From Phascolarctobacterium succinatutens CAG:287 (GTDB lineage Bacteria > Bacillota > Negativicutes > Acidaminococcales > Acidaminococcaceae): a DNA stretch of 20,466 nucleotides. The notes under the pieces were generated by a model that was not told the DNA's origin, ran no database searches, and saw only the letters and a program-made list of their open reading frames with translations. The position numbers and the translations under genes were made by a program. Positions 1 through 8,989 of this stretch are shown here, piece by piece (positions within the stretch are counted from its first letter, which is position 1; each line of letters opens with the position of its first letter). The stretch covers positions 1 through 20,466 of the forward strand of contig NZ_FR892804.1 of the NCBI RefSeq assembly GCF_000434895.1, in the 5' to 3' direction.

Positions 1-1445
1 AGCAGGAACTGCTTACGGCGGATTTCTTCCAAATCATTCTGCGCAAACCATTGGAAAGCAGTGTACGGCTTAGGTACGAAGGACGAAGCACTTACGGTAA
101 CCTTGCAGCCACGCTTACCGGTAATCTGGAAATATTTATACTGTACCTTGCGCGCCAAATCAGCAATCGCCAATACGTCCTCGTCAGTTTCATAGGGAAG
201 ACCGATCATAAAGTACAGCTTAACGCTGTTCCAGCCAGATTCAAATGCTGCACCGACAGCATTCATCAAATCTTCTTCCGTTACGCCCTTATTGATAACG
301 TCACGCATCTTCTGGCTGCCTGCTTCCGGAGCAAAGGTCAGACCGCTCTTACGCACTGCCTGTACCTCCTTGGCTATGGCAACACAGAAGCTGTCAATAC
401 GCAGAGAAGGCAGAGAAACGCTGACGCGTTCATCCTTAAACTCGCCAATCATCTTATGTACGAGCGGAGCCAGGCAGGAATAATCGGCGCTGGAAAGGGA
501 TACTAGGCTGATTTCGTTATAGCCCGTGTTATCTACCAGCTTACGCGACAGGTCCATCAGCACCTCCGGCTTGCGCTCACGCACCGGACGGTAAACCATA
601 CCTGCGTGGCAGAAACGGCAGCCACGGCTGCAGCCACGGAAAACCTCCAGCATGATGCGGTCATGAACGATTTCACCGAAAGGAACAATCGGAGAGGTCG
701 GGAAATCTACGCTGTTCATATCCTCTACAACACGCTTTTGGATAACAGCAGGAATATCCTCGCGCAGCGGCTTAATTGCCTTAAAGGTGCCGTCCTCATT
801 ATATTCTGCATCATAGAAGGAAGGTACATAAATGCCCTTGATTTTTACCACGCGCTGCAGGAATTCTTGTCTGCCGCCGGGTTTGCCTTCACGTTTCCAT
901 TCTTTGTAACAACGCATAACCTCAACTAAAACCTCTTCGCCTTCACCGATAACAGCAAAATCGAAGAAATCAGCCAAAGGCTCAGGGTTGTACACGCAGG
1001 GACCGCCTACAATAACAAAAGGATCTGCATCAGTACGGTCCTTAGCCAGCAGCGGTACGCCACCCAAATCAAGCATATTTAAGATATTGGTATAGGAAAG
1101 CTCGTATTGCAGAGTAAAACCTACAATATCACATTCGCTCAAAGCCTTTTTAGTTTCCAAGGTGCAAAGCGCAATTTCACGCTCACGCATCTTAGCCTCC
1201 AGGTCAATCCAGGGTGCGTAAACACGTTCTGCGGCAATTCCGTCTTCCTTATTCAGCAGATGGTATAAAATTTTGAAGCCAAGGTAACTCATACCTACTT
1301 CATATACATCAGGAAAGGCCAGAGCAATAGTTGCCTCTACTTCGTCAGCAGGCTTAACAATGCTTGCGAACTCGCCACCGGTGTAGCGTGCAGGCTTTTG
1401 CACACTGCTTAAAATATCAATAGTTAAATCCTTTTTCAAATTCAT
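1..1445 (-). CDS. Radical SAM protein, TIGR03960 type (3' end outside window)
   Basis: About 481 codons are visible from an ATG at 1443-1445 with a GAGGAG ribosome binding site; the gene continues past position 1, so the C-terminus is missing. The N-terminal ~250 residues resemble a B12-binding-like domain (the stretch VIVGGPCVYNPEPLADFFD lies near residue 145). The radical SAM cluster motif GCSRGCRFC follows, with cysteines 272, 276 and 279 in the CxxxCxxC spacing that binds the 4Fe-4S cluster and S-adenosylmethionine. This combination matches the TIGR03960 family, which often sits upstream of a TIGR03936 protein, RNase G and rplU in Firmicutes. The reaction it catalyses is not known to me. 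It starts 11 bp after rodA and is probably the distal part of the same operon. Family assignment is confident; function is open. Confidence 0.88.
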   Translation of the reverse strand, partial: MNLKKDLTIDILSSVQKPARYTGGEFASIVKPADEVEATIALAFPDVYEVGMSYLGFKILYHLLNKEDGIAAERVYAPWIDLEAKMREREIALCTLETKKALSECDIVGFTLQYELSYTNILNMLDLGGVPLLAKDRTDADPFVIVGGPCVYNPEPLADFFDFAVIGEGEEVLVEVMRCYKEWKREGKPGGRQEFLQRVVKIKGIYVPSFYDAEYNEDGTFKAIKPLREDIPAVIQKRVVEDMNSVDFPTSPIVPFGEIVHDRIMLEVFRGCSRGCRFCHAGMVYRPVRERKPEVLMDLSRKLVDNTGYNEISLVSLSSADYSCLAPLVHKMIGEFKDERVSVSLPSLRIDSFCVAIAKEVQAVRKSGLTFAPEAGSQKMRDVINKGVTEEDLMNAVGAAFESGWNSVKLYFMIGLPYETDEDVLAIADLARKVQYKYFQITGKRGCKVTVSASSFVPKPYTAFQWFAQNDLEEIRRKQFL

Positions 1446-1456
1446 ATTCTCCTCTA

Positions 1457-2563
1457 TTAAAATTGAAGGTTTTGCTTCTTCACCTTAATATTCAACAAAA
1501 TCGCCACCAACATAAGGTTCGTCGTCAGCGAGCTGACGCCATAGCTCAAGAACGGCAAAGGTACACCGGTTACAGGCATAATACCGGCAGTCATACCAAT
1601 GTTGACCATAACATGGAACATGAACATAGACGTTACACCGGTTGCCAGAAGCATGCCGAAGGTATCATCGGCATCAAGCGCAATCGCAATACCGCGCCAA
1701 ATGATAATCATATACATAGAAATGATAAACACCGTTCCGATAAAGCCAAACTCTTCACCGGCAACAGCAAAAATAAAGTCCGTATGGTTTTCCGGCAAAA
1801 AGTTCAACTGGCTCTGCGTTCCGGCCAACCAGCCTTTGCCAAGAAATCCGCCGCTGCCGATAGCAATTTTAGACTGAATAACATGATAACCGCTGCCGAA
1901 AGGATCAAGCTCCGGGTTCAGAAAAACGCGGATACGGTTCTTCTGATAATCCTTCAGAATCATCCAAAACGCAGGCAGCAAGGCCATAAAAGCCAGCCCC
2001 ATTCGGAAGAACCATTTATACTTAAAGCCGCTGACAAAAATCATACCTATCAAAATAGCAATAAATGTCAGCGAGGTTCCTAAGTCCGGTTGACGCATAA
2101 CAAGAATAAACGGCACCAGGATATATGCAAAAACCGGCAGGTAATCCTTAAATTCCTCCAGCCATTCAATACGCTTATCCATAAAGGTAGCTAAGCAGAT
2201 GATGAGAAAGACCTTAGCAAATTCACTGGGCTGAAAGGACAGCGAGCCTATTTGAATCCAACGCTGTGCACCCAATTGACTTTGTCCTACAAACATTACT
2301 GCCAAAAGCAGTATGATATTAAATATATACAGCTTGGTAGCATAATTTTTGAGTACACGATAATCAAAAGCCAACGATGCAGTAACAATAGCCAGGCCAA
2401 AGACCATAAACATGCTTTGGCGCTGCACATGCCAGGCCTTACCGGTGCTCACCGCAAAGGAATGGGTAGCACTGTCGATAAGCCCCAAGCCACAACCCAT
2501 AAGTATTAACACAGCAGCAATCAGCCACCAGTCAAGATTTTTCAGGATACGTTTAAAATCCAC
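1457..2563 (-). CDS. rodA: RodA, SEDS peptidoglycan glycosyltransferase
   Basis: This 368-residue polytopic inner-membrane protein polymerises lipid II into glycan strands during cell elongation, working with the class B penicillin-binding protein encoded just upstream. About ten hydrophobic segments are visible. SEDS-family landmarks are FQPSEFAK (residues 110-117), the loop NFLPENHTDFIFA with the likely catalytic Asp262, and PFLSYG (337-342). The length is typical for RodA. The start is a GTG, chosen because AAGGAG lies six to seven bases upstream and no in-frame ATG gives a full first membrane helix. It follows mrdA by 18 bp. FtsW and SpoVE are the paralogue alternatives, but the pairing with PBP2 and mreBCD favours RodA. 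Confidence 0.95.
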   Translation of the reverse strand: MDFKRILKNLDWWLIAAVLILMGCGLGLIDSATHSFAVSTGKAWHVQRQSMFMVFGLAIVTASLAFDYRVLKNYATKLYIFNIILLLAVMFVGQSQLGAQRWIQIGSLSFQPSEFAKVFLIICLATFMDKRIEWLEEFKDYLPVFAYILVPFILVMRQPDLGTSLTFIAILIGMIFVSGFKYKWFFRMGLAFMALLPAFWMILKDYQKNRIRVFLNPELDPFGSGYHVIQSKIAIGSGGFLGKGWLAGTQSQLNFLPENHTDFIFAVAGEEFGFIGTVFIISMYMIIIWRGIAIALDADDTFGMLLATGVTSMFMFHVMVNIGMTAGIMPVTGVPLPFLSYGVSSLTTNLMLVAILLNIKVKKQNLQF

Positions 2564-2581
2564 AATGTACTCCTTCCTGCA

Positions 2582-4414
2582 TTATTGGATGGTGTCCTTC
2601 TTCGGGGCAGCCTTATCAGGGCGGGGCATATAACCCTTCTCCTGGAAAAATTCTTCAAATGCTTTATAAACGATAGGACCTGCAGCGATAGAACCGAAGC
2701 CACCCTGCTCTACAATGCAGACCACGACAAGCTCAGGATCATCTACCGGTCCATAGGCTACAAACAAACCATGGTCACGTCCATGAGAGTTTTCGGCAGT
2801 ACCGGTTTTACCGGCTATAGGCTTAGGCAAACCGGCAAAATACGATGCCGTACCACCCTCCTGCGTAGTAGCACTCATGCCCATGCGGATATAATCAATT
2901 GTCTGCTGCGACACATCAATATGCTTACCGGCAGCACGCTTAGGCTTTTCAAAAAGACTGCCGTCACTGTTGATAATACTGTCAACCAGATATGGCTGAT
3001 ACTTGGTACCGCCGTTAGCAACAATACTCAGCATAACAGAAAGCTGAATCGGTGTTGTCAGGTTAAAGCCCTGACCGATGGCAGCATTGAAGGTATCGCC
3101 CAAGCGCCAGTCCTCGTTCCAAATTTCACGCTTAACCTTTTTAGAGGCAACAAGGCCCTTGCTTTCGCCCTCCAGGTCGATACCGGTACGTTCGCCAAAG
3201 CCAAAGATATGTGCATATTTCTCAATGTTATCAATACCTACGCGATAACCAAGCTCGTAAAAATATACGTTATCACTCATCGCCAGCGCTTTGATAAAGG
3301 TCAGCCAGCCTAAAACCTCGCCGCCGGCGTTACCCATAGTAGGAACCATCGGATGAAAGCCGCCGTCGAAAATGGGCTCGTTCAGGCCAACCTTTTTCAG
3401 CTCGAAGGCAGCACTGCCAGTAACAATCTTAAAGGTGGAACCAGGCGGATATTCGCCTGTGATAACCTTATTATTCATCGGGAAATTAGTGTCATTATTA
3501 ATGGAGTTCCAATTTTTAGAGGAAATGCCATGTACAAACCAGTTAGGATCATATCCAGGACGGCTGACCATCGCCCTCACCGCGCCATTGCGCGGGTCGA
3601 TGGCTATTACTGCCGCCGCTCTCGCTCCAGGAGCAATACCACTGTTGCGCAGGTAAGCAAGATGCTTATCGGTAAACTCCTCCAGCTCCTTTTGCAGCTG
3701 ATAATCAAGCGTCAGCTTCAGATTTTTACCGGGTACAGGCTGTACAGAATCGTAATGCTTAACAACATTACCTGCAACGTCAACCTCCTCCATAAAGGCG
3801 CCATCCTCACCGCGCAGATATTTATCATAAGTCTTTTCCAATCCGGCCTTACCAACAAGACTGCCCTGAGTAATATTCTTAAACAAGCCCTGCTCAATTT
3901 CATAAGCACTTACCTCGCCTACGTAACCCAAAGCATGTACAGCAAGCTCATGATAAGGGTAATTGCGGATAGGCTGCACCGAAAGCATAACCTCCGGCAT
4001 ATAGCGGCGCTGTTCCTCTATTTTTGTTACCATCTGCTGATCAAGATTATTCTTCAGCATAATAGGTTCATAAAAATTTTTGCTCGCCTTAATTTTAGCG
4101 TTAATTTCTTCTACCGGCATCTGCAGCAAATTACTGAGGCGCTGCAGTGTTTCCGGTTTATAGCTGGACTGCTTCTGCAATACTACCGCATATCCCGGCA
4201 GATTGTTAACCAGCTCTTTGCCCTCACTATCATAAATAATTCCACGGGGAGCAAGAATACGCGACTGGCGCAGCCTGTTGCCGTCAGATTGCTTAGCGTA
4301 GTAATCACCGCGCCACAGCTGCAAATAAACCATTCGTCCCAGCAGCACAGCAAATAATACCAGACACACAACCAGCAAGGTGTGCAATCTGGTTATCCGG
4401 TTTCTATCTTCCAT
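2582..4414 (-). CDS. mrdA: Penicillin-binding protein 2 (elongasome transpeptidase)
   Basis: This 610-residue class B penicillin-binding protein cross-links peptidoglycan in the elongasome. One signal-anchor helix (about residues 10-32) is followed by a dimerisation/pedestal domain and a transpeptidase domain from about 260 on. The catalytic motifs are all present: STFK with nucleophile Ser326 and Lys329, SDN at 380-382, and KTGT at 536-539. The ending, rich in Lys and Pro, is probably a disordered tail. It starts with ATG; the AGGAG upstream is unusually far away (about 13 bases), so initiation may be modest or coupled to mreD, which ends 32 bp earlier. Its place between mreD and rodA identifies it as the PBP2 of the Rod complex rather than the divisome PBP3 (FtsI). 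Confidence 0.95.
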   Translation of the reverse strand: MEDRNRITRLHTLLVVCLVLFAVLLGRMVYLQLWRGDYYAKQSDGNRLRQSRILAPRGIIYDSEGKELVNNLPGYAVVLQKQSSYKPETLQRLSNLLQMPVEEINAKIKASKNFYEPIMLKNNLDQQMVTKIEEQRRYMPEVMLSVQPIRNYPYHELAVHALGYVGEVSAYEIEQGLFKNITQGSLVGKAGLEKTYDKYLRGEDGAFMEEVDVAGNVVKHYDSVQPVPGKNLKLTLDYQLQKELEEFTDKHLAYLRNSGIAPGARAAAVIAIDPRNGAVRAMVSRPGYDPNWFVHGISSKNWNSINNDTNFPMNNKVITGEYPPGSTFKIVTGSAAFELKKVGLNEPIFDGGFHPMVPTMGNAGGEVLGWLTFIKALAMSDNVYFYELGYRVGIDNIEKYAHIFGFGERTGIDLEGESKGLVASKKVKREIWNEDWRLGDTFNAAIGQGFNLTTPIQLSVMLSIVANGGTKYQPYLVDSIINSDGSLFEKPKRAAGKHIDVSQQTIDYIRMGMSATTQEGGTASYFAGLPKPIAGKTGTAENSHGRDHGLFVAYGPVDDPELVVVCIVEQGGFGSIAAGPIVYKAFEEFFQEKGYMPRPDKAAPKKDTIQ

Positions 4415-4446
4415 AGGCTACGTCTGTCTCCTTTCCTGCTTCCTGG

Positions 4447-4947
4447 TTAATAAGATATATCTTCTTTTCTGATCCATTCATAAATCATCTTCATTATAAC
4501 TACAACAGGCCATACCAACAGCGCATTGCCTATAATATAGCCCAGGGAATCCCATAAATATGCAAAAAATATGCTCCAGCGTCCGCCACTGCGCAAAAGT
4601 TCCAGCCACCAGTAAACAAAACGCAGGATAAAAGTAATCGTCGCAATAGCGCTCATATGATAAAGATAATTATCCTTAAACACCTTTTCCTTTGTCAGGC
4701 CTACTATATAACCTACACAGATACGACTGAGAATATGGAAGCCAAAAATACCCACCGTCATTGCATCCTGCAGCAGTCCGGTGATACCGCCAACTACCGC
4801 ACCAGCTTTTTCGCCGCGCAGCATCGCATAAGCATATACCGCCAAAAGCAGCAAATCACAGGAAAGCCAGCCTGTATAGTACACAGACATCGAACCCTGC
4901 AGCAGCATTAAGAACAGAAACAGGACGGGCCAAATCAGTCTCCTCAT
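4447..4947 (-). CDS. mreD: MreD, rod shape-determining membrane protein
   Basis: A 166-residue, very hydrophobic protein with about five membrane segments, short and divergent as is usual for MreD. It is thought to link the MreB/MreC scaffold to the membrane wall-synthesis enzymes. The ATG overlaps the mreC stop codon by four bases (ATGA), implying translational coupling, and a GGAGG lies nine bases upstream inside the mreC end. Sequence alone gives weak identity; the assignment rests on topology, size and its exact position between mreC and mrdA. Confidence 0.88.
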   Translation of the reverse strand: MRRLIWPVLFLFLMLLQGSMSVYYTGWLSCDLLLLAVYAYAMLRGEKAGAVVGGITGLLQDAMTVGIFGFHILSRICVGYIVGLTKEKVFKDNYLYHMSAIATITFILRFVYWWLELLRSGGRWSIFFAYLWDSLGYIIGNALLVWPVVVIMKMIYEWIRKEDISY

Positions 4948-5792
4948 TTTGCCTGTCCTCCCTGTAATACAATTTTCGCTTCCGGCGTAAAGCCAACAAT
5001 AACCAATACCTGTTCAACATCTGCAATATCAGCAGCAGGTACAATATCTGCTTCCTGCAGCAGACCTACACTATCCATATGAGTAGCAGTAACCTTACCG
5101 ATAAGAATATCCGCAGGATGGCTGCCGCTGTAACCACTGGTAACGATAATATCACCCTCACGCAGGCTTGCTTCGCGGTAAATATGCTCCAACAGCAGCT
5201 TATCCTTGCCGCTGACACCGCCGGCTACACCGACAGCACGTGAATCAGCGCGCAATACCCTAGCACCTACACGACAGCGCGGCGATGTGAGCAGCAGTAC
5301 GCGGGCATAATCATCATATACCTCATCAACCACGCCTACAAGGCCACCATTAACAACTGCCATATCCGGTGCCAGACCTCTGTCTTTACCGGCAGCAATA
5401 TAGATGCAATCGCGTAAATCTCCAAAGCTGCGGGCAATTACCTTTGCTGCCACAACCTTCTGCGATTTATGCTGCTCCTTATACTCCAGCAAGCCTCTTA
5501 ACTGCCTGTTTTCTGCATACATCGAAGCCATCTGGATATTGGCATTACGCAGCTCTATATTTTCTTGTTTCAGCTTTGCATTTTCGCTCTGCATTACTGT
5601 CAGTGCCTTCCAATAGCCACGCACGCCATCACTGGCATTGCCTAACCCGGTCAGCATACTTTCTACCGGCAGCACTACTGCCGCCACCGCTCTGTTGACC
5701 AAAGGAAAACGGCTTCTGCCTGCTACGGCCATCGCCAGCATGGAAAACAGGACCAGAACAAACAAAGCTACCAACATAACCTTCTTATTCAT
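4944..5792 (-). CDS. mreC: MreC, rod shape-determining protein
   Basis: A 282-residue bitopic protein. One membrane helix (about residues 4-24) is followed by a coiled coil (about 66-105, with regular Leu, Asn and Glu spacing) and a paired beta-barrel extracytoplasmic region to about residue 275, the standard MreC layout. It bridges cytoplasmic MreB filaments to PBP2 on the outer face of the membrane. It starts at an ATG with AGGA seven bases upstream, 13 bp after mreB, and ends overlapping mreD. The gene order mreB-mreC-mreD supports the call strongly. Confidence 0.94.
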   Translation of the reverse strand: MNKKVMLVALFVLVLFSMLAMAVAGRSRFPLVNRAVAAVVLPVESMLTGLGNASDGVRGYWKALTVMQSENAKLKQENIELRNANIQMASMYAENRQLRGLLEYKEQHKSQKVVAAKVIARSFGDLRDCIYIAAGKDRGLAPDMAVVNGGLVGVVDEVYDDYARVLLLTSPRCRVGARVLRADSRAVGVAGGVSGKDKLLLEHIYREASLREGDIIVTSGYSGSHPADILIGKVTATHMDSVGLLQEADIVPAADIADVEQVLVIVGFTPEAKIVLQGGQAK

Positions 5793-5805
5793 GCTGCATT
5801 CCTAC

Positions 5806-6849
5806 TTATTTAGAGGTCATAAAGCCTTTGCGGTAAATGTCAATATTTTCTACAGCAATACCGGTGCCGAGAGCAACACAGTTCAAAGCTTCATCAGATA
5901 CGAATACCGGCATACCGGTTTCCTGAGAAATAAGTCTGTCCAGATTGCGCAGCATAGAGCTGCCGCCTGTCATAACAATGCCACGATCCATAATATCAGC
6001 GGACAATTCAGGCGGTGTACGCTCCAATGTGTTACGAACAGCGTCCACAATCATGCTTACAGGCTCGTTAACAGCTTCGCAAACATGGTTGGCATTAACC
6101 TCTATACTCTTAGGCAGACCGCTGAGCAGGTCGCGGCCGCGAACTTCCATAACAGCAGGCTCATCAACCTTCATTGCGGTACCGATTTCAATTTTAATAT
6201 TTTCTGCTGTACGCTCACCGATAAACATATTAAAGGCTTTGCGGATATAACGTACAATAGCACTGTCGATAGCATCGCCGCCGCAGCGTACGCTCTTGCT
6301 GACAACAATGCCGCCCAGAGAAATTACGGCAACCTCACAGGTGCCGCCGCCGATATCAACAACCATGCTGCCGGTTGCTTCCTGTACAGGCAAGCCTGCA
6401 CCGATTGCTGCCGCCATCGGTTCTTCAATCAAGTAAGCCTCACGCGCACCTGCTTCAATAGTAGCATCAACAACTGCACGCTTTTCTACTTCGGTAACAC
6501 CGGAAGGCACACCAACCAGAATACGCGGACGTACAAAGGTACGGTTGCCCATAGCCTGCTTAATAAAATATTTCAGCATAGACTGAGTAATTTCATAGTC
6601 GGCAATAACGCCATCCTTCATCGGACGGATAGCGACAATGTTACCGGGAGTACGGCCAATCATTCTCTTAGCCTCCGCACCGATTGCCAGTACCTCGTTA
6701 GTGTCCTTTTCAACAGCTACTACCGACGGTTCGCGGATAATAATACCCTTATCCTTGCAATGCACCAGCGTATTTGCAGTGCCCAAATCTATACCCATGT
6801 CATCCGACATATTGTTAAAAATACTGATATTAGGGAAAGTAAACTTCAT
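5806..6849 (-). CDS. mreB: MreB, actin-like rod shape protein
   Basis: A 347-residue bacterial actin that polymerises under the inner membrane and directs lateral wall insertion. Nucleotide-binding motifs are clear: phosphate-1 GIDLGTANT (19-27), phosphate-2 DIGGGT (165-170) and the adenosine motif TGGSSML (294-300). GVPSGVTEVE near 113 is also typical. The N-terminus has a short hydrophobic extension (FPNISIF) that may aid membrane contact. AGGAGG lies ten bases before the ATG, 14 bp after radC. Mbl-type paralogues cannot be excluded by sequence, but the mreCD neighbours point to MreB. Confidence 0.97.
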   Translation of the reverse strand: MKFTFPNISIFNNMSDDMGIDLGTANTLVHCKDKGIIIREPSVVAVEKDTNEVLAIGAEAKRMIGRTPGNIVAIRPMKDGVIADYEITQSMLKYFIKQAMGNRTFVRPRILVGVPSGVTEVEKRAVVDATIEAGAREAYLIEEPMAAAIGAGLPVQEATGSMVVDIGGGTCEVAVISLGGIVVSKSVRCGGDAIDSAIVRYIRKAFNMFIGERTAENIKIEIGTAMKVDEPAVMEVRGRDLLSGLPKSIEVNANHVCEAVNEPVSMIVDAVRNTLERTPPELSADIMDRGIVMTGGSSMLRNLDRLISQETGMPVFVSDEALNCVALGTGIAVENIDIYRKGFMTSK

Positions 6850-6863
6850 TTCCGACTATCCTC

Positions 6864-7622
6864 CTAAACTTCTAATGCTCCATCTTCCTGAAAGCTGTAA
6901 TAAGCACCGTCCCCGATAATCAGATGGTCCAGAAGCGGAATCCCCAACGTTTGTCCTGCCGCCAGCAAAACAGCTGTCAGCTGCCTATCCTCAATGCTTG
7001 GCATCGGATCACCCGATGGATGATTATGTGCCACGCAGATAGAGGCTGCATGCTGCAGAATCGCCGGCAGAAATACCTCACGCGGATGCACCACCGAGTT
7101 GGTCAGCGAACCCTCTGATACCAGCTCTGTGCCTATTACTTTATTCTTACTGTTTAACAAAATTACCAAAAATTGTTCCTTTGTGGCATAACGCAGGCGT
7201 GGCATCAAAAATGCCGCACCATCCTGCGGACAGCCAAAATGGATTTTATCCAAAGGGCGAGCCGACGCAATACGTCTGCCTATTTCCAGAGCTGCCAAAA
7301 CGGTTGCTGCCTTGACCTGCCCCATACCCTTGATTTGCATAAGCTCATTTAAGTCCCTCACTCCTGCCAGACGCCTGTACAGGCCTCCGTCAGCTGTGAG
7401 CTCCTTAGCAATCTCCAACGCTGATTTTTGCGCAGTGCCTGTGCGCAGCAATATTGCCAGCAGCTCTGCATCTGTCAGCGCGTTAACTCCACGCAGAAAA
7501 AGCTTTTCCCGTGGTCTGTCCTCTAAGGGAAGGTTTTTAATTTTTTCTGTGTTTGTTGTCTGGTCGATACTACTAAAATCACTGCGAAAATCGCAGGTCC
7601 TGCTTTCTGCAGGATTAGTCAC
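6864..7622 (-). CDS. radC: RadC (JAMM-motif, MPN+ domain protein)
   Basis: A 252-residue protein with an N-terminal helix-hairpin-helix-like region (KIKNLPLEDRPREKLFLRG from residue 27, then LMQIKGMGQVKA near 95) and a C-terminal JAMM metal site, HNHPSGDPMPSIED, with His199, His201 and Asp212 as likely zinc ligands. It was historically linked to DNA repair, but its biochemical role is unsettled. The GTG start is supported by GAGGAG nine bases upstream, overlapping the maf stop; the nearby ATG is out of frame and closes at once. The first ~25 residues are longer than in many homologues. It sits between maf and mreB, a conserved Firmicute arrangement. Confidence 0.94.
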   Translation of the reverse strand: MTNPAESRTCDFRSDFSSIDQTTNTEKIKNLPLEDRPREKLFLRGVNALTDAELLAILLRTGTAQKSALEIAKELTADGGLYRRLAGVRDLNELMQIKGMGQVKAATVLAALEIGRRIASARPLDKIHFGCPQDGAAFLMPRLRYATKEQFLVILLNSKNKVIGTELVSEGSLTNSVVHPREVFLPAILQHAASICVAHNHPSGDPMPSIEDRQLTAVLLAAGQTLGIPLLDHLIIGDGAYYSFQEDGALEV

Positions 7623-7635
7623 TCTTCATAGCTCC

Positions 7636-8196
7636 TCATACTCCCAATCTTTGCATCATTAAGTACAGCAACGACAACGGCAGACCTACAACATTGTTAT
7701 AGCAGCCATTGATTTTTTCCACCAGGACAGCACCTCTGCCCTGAATGCCATAGGCACCGGCCTTATCCATAGGCTCGCCTGTGGCAATATAAGCATCTAT
7801 TTCTTCAGCAGTCAGCTGACGAAAGCTTACATCAGTAACGCACACCTCGGACATCTTTTGTCCCTTATAACATACAGCAACGCCTGTCATAACCTGATGT
7901 GTACGTCCGGACAAGCGCTGCAGCATAGCCTTAGCAGCTGCTGCATCCTGCGGCTTGCCCAAAATAACATTATCAATTACTACAATTGTATCTGCAGCAA
8001 TAACCGGAAGCTCATCTCCCATTTTTGCTGCTACAGCAGCGCATTTGCCGGCTGCATTATGCAAAGCAACCTCCTGCGCCTGGCTGGCAGTGCCGCTGCC
8101 TTCGGCAAAATCCGCAGGACAAACCAGCGGAGTAATACCTATTTGCTGCAGCAGCGCCTGTCTGCGCGGAGAGGCTGATGCCAAAATAACCTTCAT
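7636..8196 (-). CDS. maf: Maf family nucleoside triphosphate pyrophosphatase
   Basis: A 186-residue Maf/Ham1-fold enzyme, which in characterised members hydrolyses dTTP, UTP or modified nucleotides to monophosphates as house-cleaning. The N-terminal signature ILASASPRRQALL (4-16), the catalytic-region AADTIVVID (67-75, Asp69) and GEPMDKAGAYGIQG (140-153) are intact, and the length is normal. It follows the RseC-like gene by 8 bp and precedes radC by 13 bp, so the three are surely co-transcribed. Which of the Maf subfamilies (YhdE-like or YceF-like) it belongs to is not settled here, although the ADT-type motif favours YhdE-like activity. Confidence 0.93.
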   Translation of the reverse strand: MKVILASASPRRQALLQQIGITPLVCPADFAEGSGTASQAQEVALHNAAGKCAAVAAKMGDELPVIAADTIVVIDNVILGKPQDAAAAKAMLQRLSGRTHQVMTGVAVCYKGQKMSEVCVTDVSFRQLTAEEIDAYIATGEPMDKAGAYGIQGRGAVLVEKINGCYNNVVGLPLSLLYLMMQRLGV

Positions 8197-8204
8197 GCTT
8201 CAGC

Positions 8205-8630
8205 CTATTCCTTTTTACCCATATCAATAACAATCTTCGGCTGTTGGATTTCAAAAATAACAGCCTGCTTGCCTTCGCGTACCGCATCACGTTTAAAAAT
8301 ACGTGCATAGTTTACGGTTACTAAAAGCCACAAAACAATGCAGCCTGCAATAAACGGCAATTCATCCATATGAAAGAACGTAGCCATGCTGTGTCCGCAG
8401 GCAACACCTGCAAGAATGCCTGCTACCGGCAGACCGTAAATAACCAGCTTAGCCTTGCGTTGGTCAAAGTCACGGTATTCCGCACCAACCACATCGCCGG
8501 CCTTGGCACCTACCGGGTTCCAGCAATCTATATATTTAGGCAGGCCTGTCAGTTCGCTTTCAGCTTTGTCAACCTTTACCTCAGCGCGCTCGCCCTGCTT
8601 TTTAACAACAATACCTCTAATTTCTGCCAT
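8205..8630 (-). CDS. RseC/MucC-like membrane protein
   Basis: A 141-residue protein. An N-terminal small beta domain (AEIRGIVVKKQGERAEVKV) is followed by two membrane helices (about 61-80 and 88-107) and a short cytoplasmic tail, the layout of RseC/MucC proteins that in Proteobacteria act in sigma-E control or in reducing SoxR. The cysteine cluster usual in that family is reduced to one Cys36, so redox function is doubtful. I chose the ATG at 8628-8630 because GGAAGGA lies about nine bases upstream; a TTG 24 bases earlier would place that ribosome binding site inside the gene. It precedes maf by 8 bp. Family membership is inferred from layout and remains moderate. Confidence 0.65.
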   Translation of the reverse strand: MAEIRGIVVKKQGERAEVKVDKAESELTGLPKYIDCWNPVGAKAGDVVGAEYRDFDQRKAKLVIYGLPVAGILAGVACGHSMATFFHMDELPFIAGCIVLWLLVTVNYARIFKRDAVREGKQAVIFEIQQPKIVIDMGKKE

Positions 8631-8663
8631 TGAAGCAAATCCTTCCTCTACCAAATATTTAGC

Positions 8664-8954
8664 TTAATAAGCGTGTACGAAAATATACCAATAGCCAAAG
8701 CCGAAAACTACACCGTAAATTGCCAGGAAAACAAGAACGCCTTGCCAGCATACAGGATAACCGAAGTTGATATCCTCGCCGAAAATACCACGGCGGTTAA
8801 AAAAAGTATATTTTTTACGTTTTCTGAACCAGGCCAATTTGTTATCGGGGCCAACCAGCTTGGCAATCAGATAAATGTAAATAAAAGAACCAAAAAATAT
8901 TTGCATAACGCGGGCGCATACTACCACCGGTTCTACGTTAGCTATAGTTTCCAT
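8664..8954 (-). CDS. Small two-helix membrane protein, unknown
   Basis: I do not recognise this 96-residue protein. It has two strong hydrophobic segments (about 11-33 and 71-93) separated by a basic, aromatic loop (KLAWFRKRKKYTFFNRRG), so by the positive-inside rule the loop is probably cytoplasmic and both termini external. The carboxyl end is very rich in Phe, Tyr and Trp. An AGGAGG nine bases before the ATG and its packing between two co-directional genes (gaps of 33 and 35 bp) make it a real gene. It may act with its two membrane neighbours, but nothing in the sequence says how. Confidence 0.75.
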   Translation of the reverse strand: METIANVEPVVVCARVMQIFFGSFIYIYLIAKLVGPDNKLAWFRKRKKYTFFNRRGIFGEDINFGYPVCWQGVLVFLAIYGVVFGFGYWYIFVHAY

Positions 8955-8989
8955 ATCTCAAAGCCTCCTATATCAAAAACAATCATCAA

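Noticed and set aside
3353..4357. 334-codon plus-strand frame opposite mrdA
   Set aside because: Antisense shadow of a clearly coding PBP2 gene; no ribosome binding site or domain.
5638..6867. 409-codon open frame on the plus strand opposite mreB and mreC
   Set aside because: It lies fully antisense to genes with intact catalytic motifs, and its product is low-complexity Asn/Thr/His-rich with no recognisable domain.
8628..8654. Upstream TTG start for the RseC-like gene
   Set aside because: It would put the strong GGAAGGA ribosome binding site inside the coding region; the ATG at 8628-8630 is correctly spaced from it.
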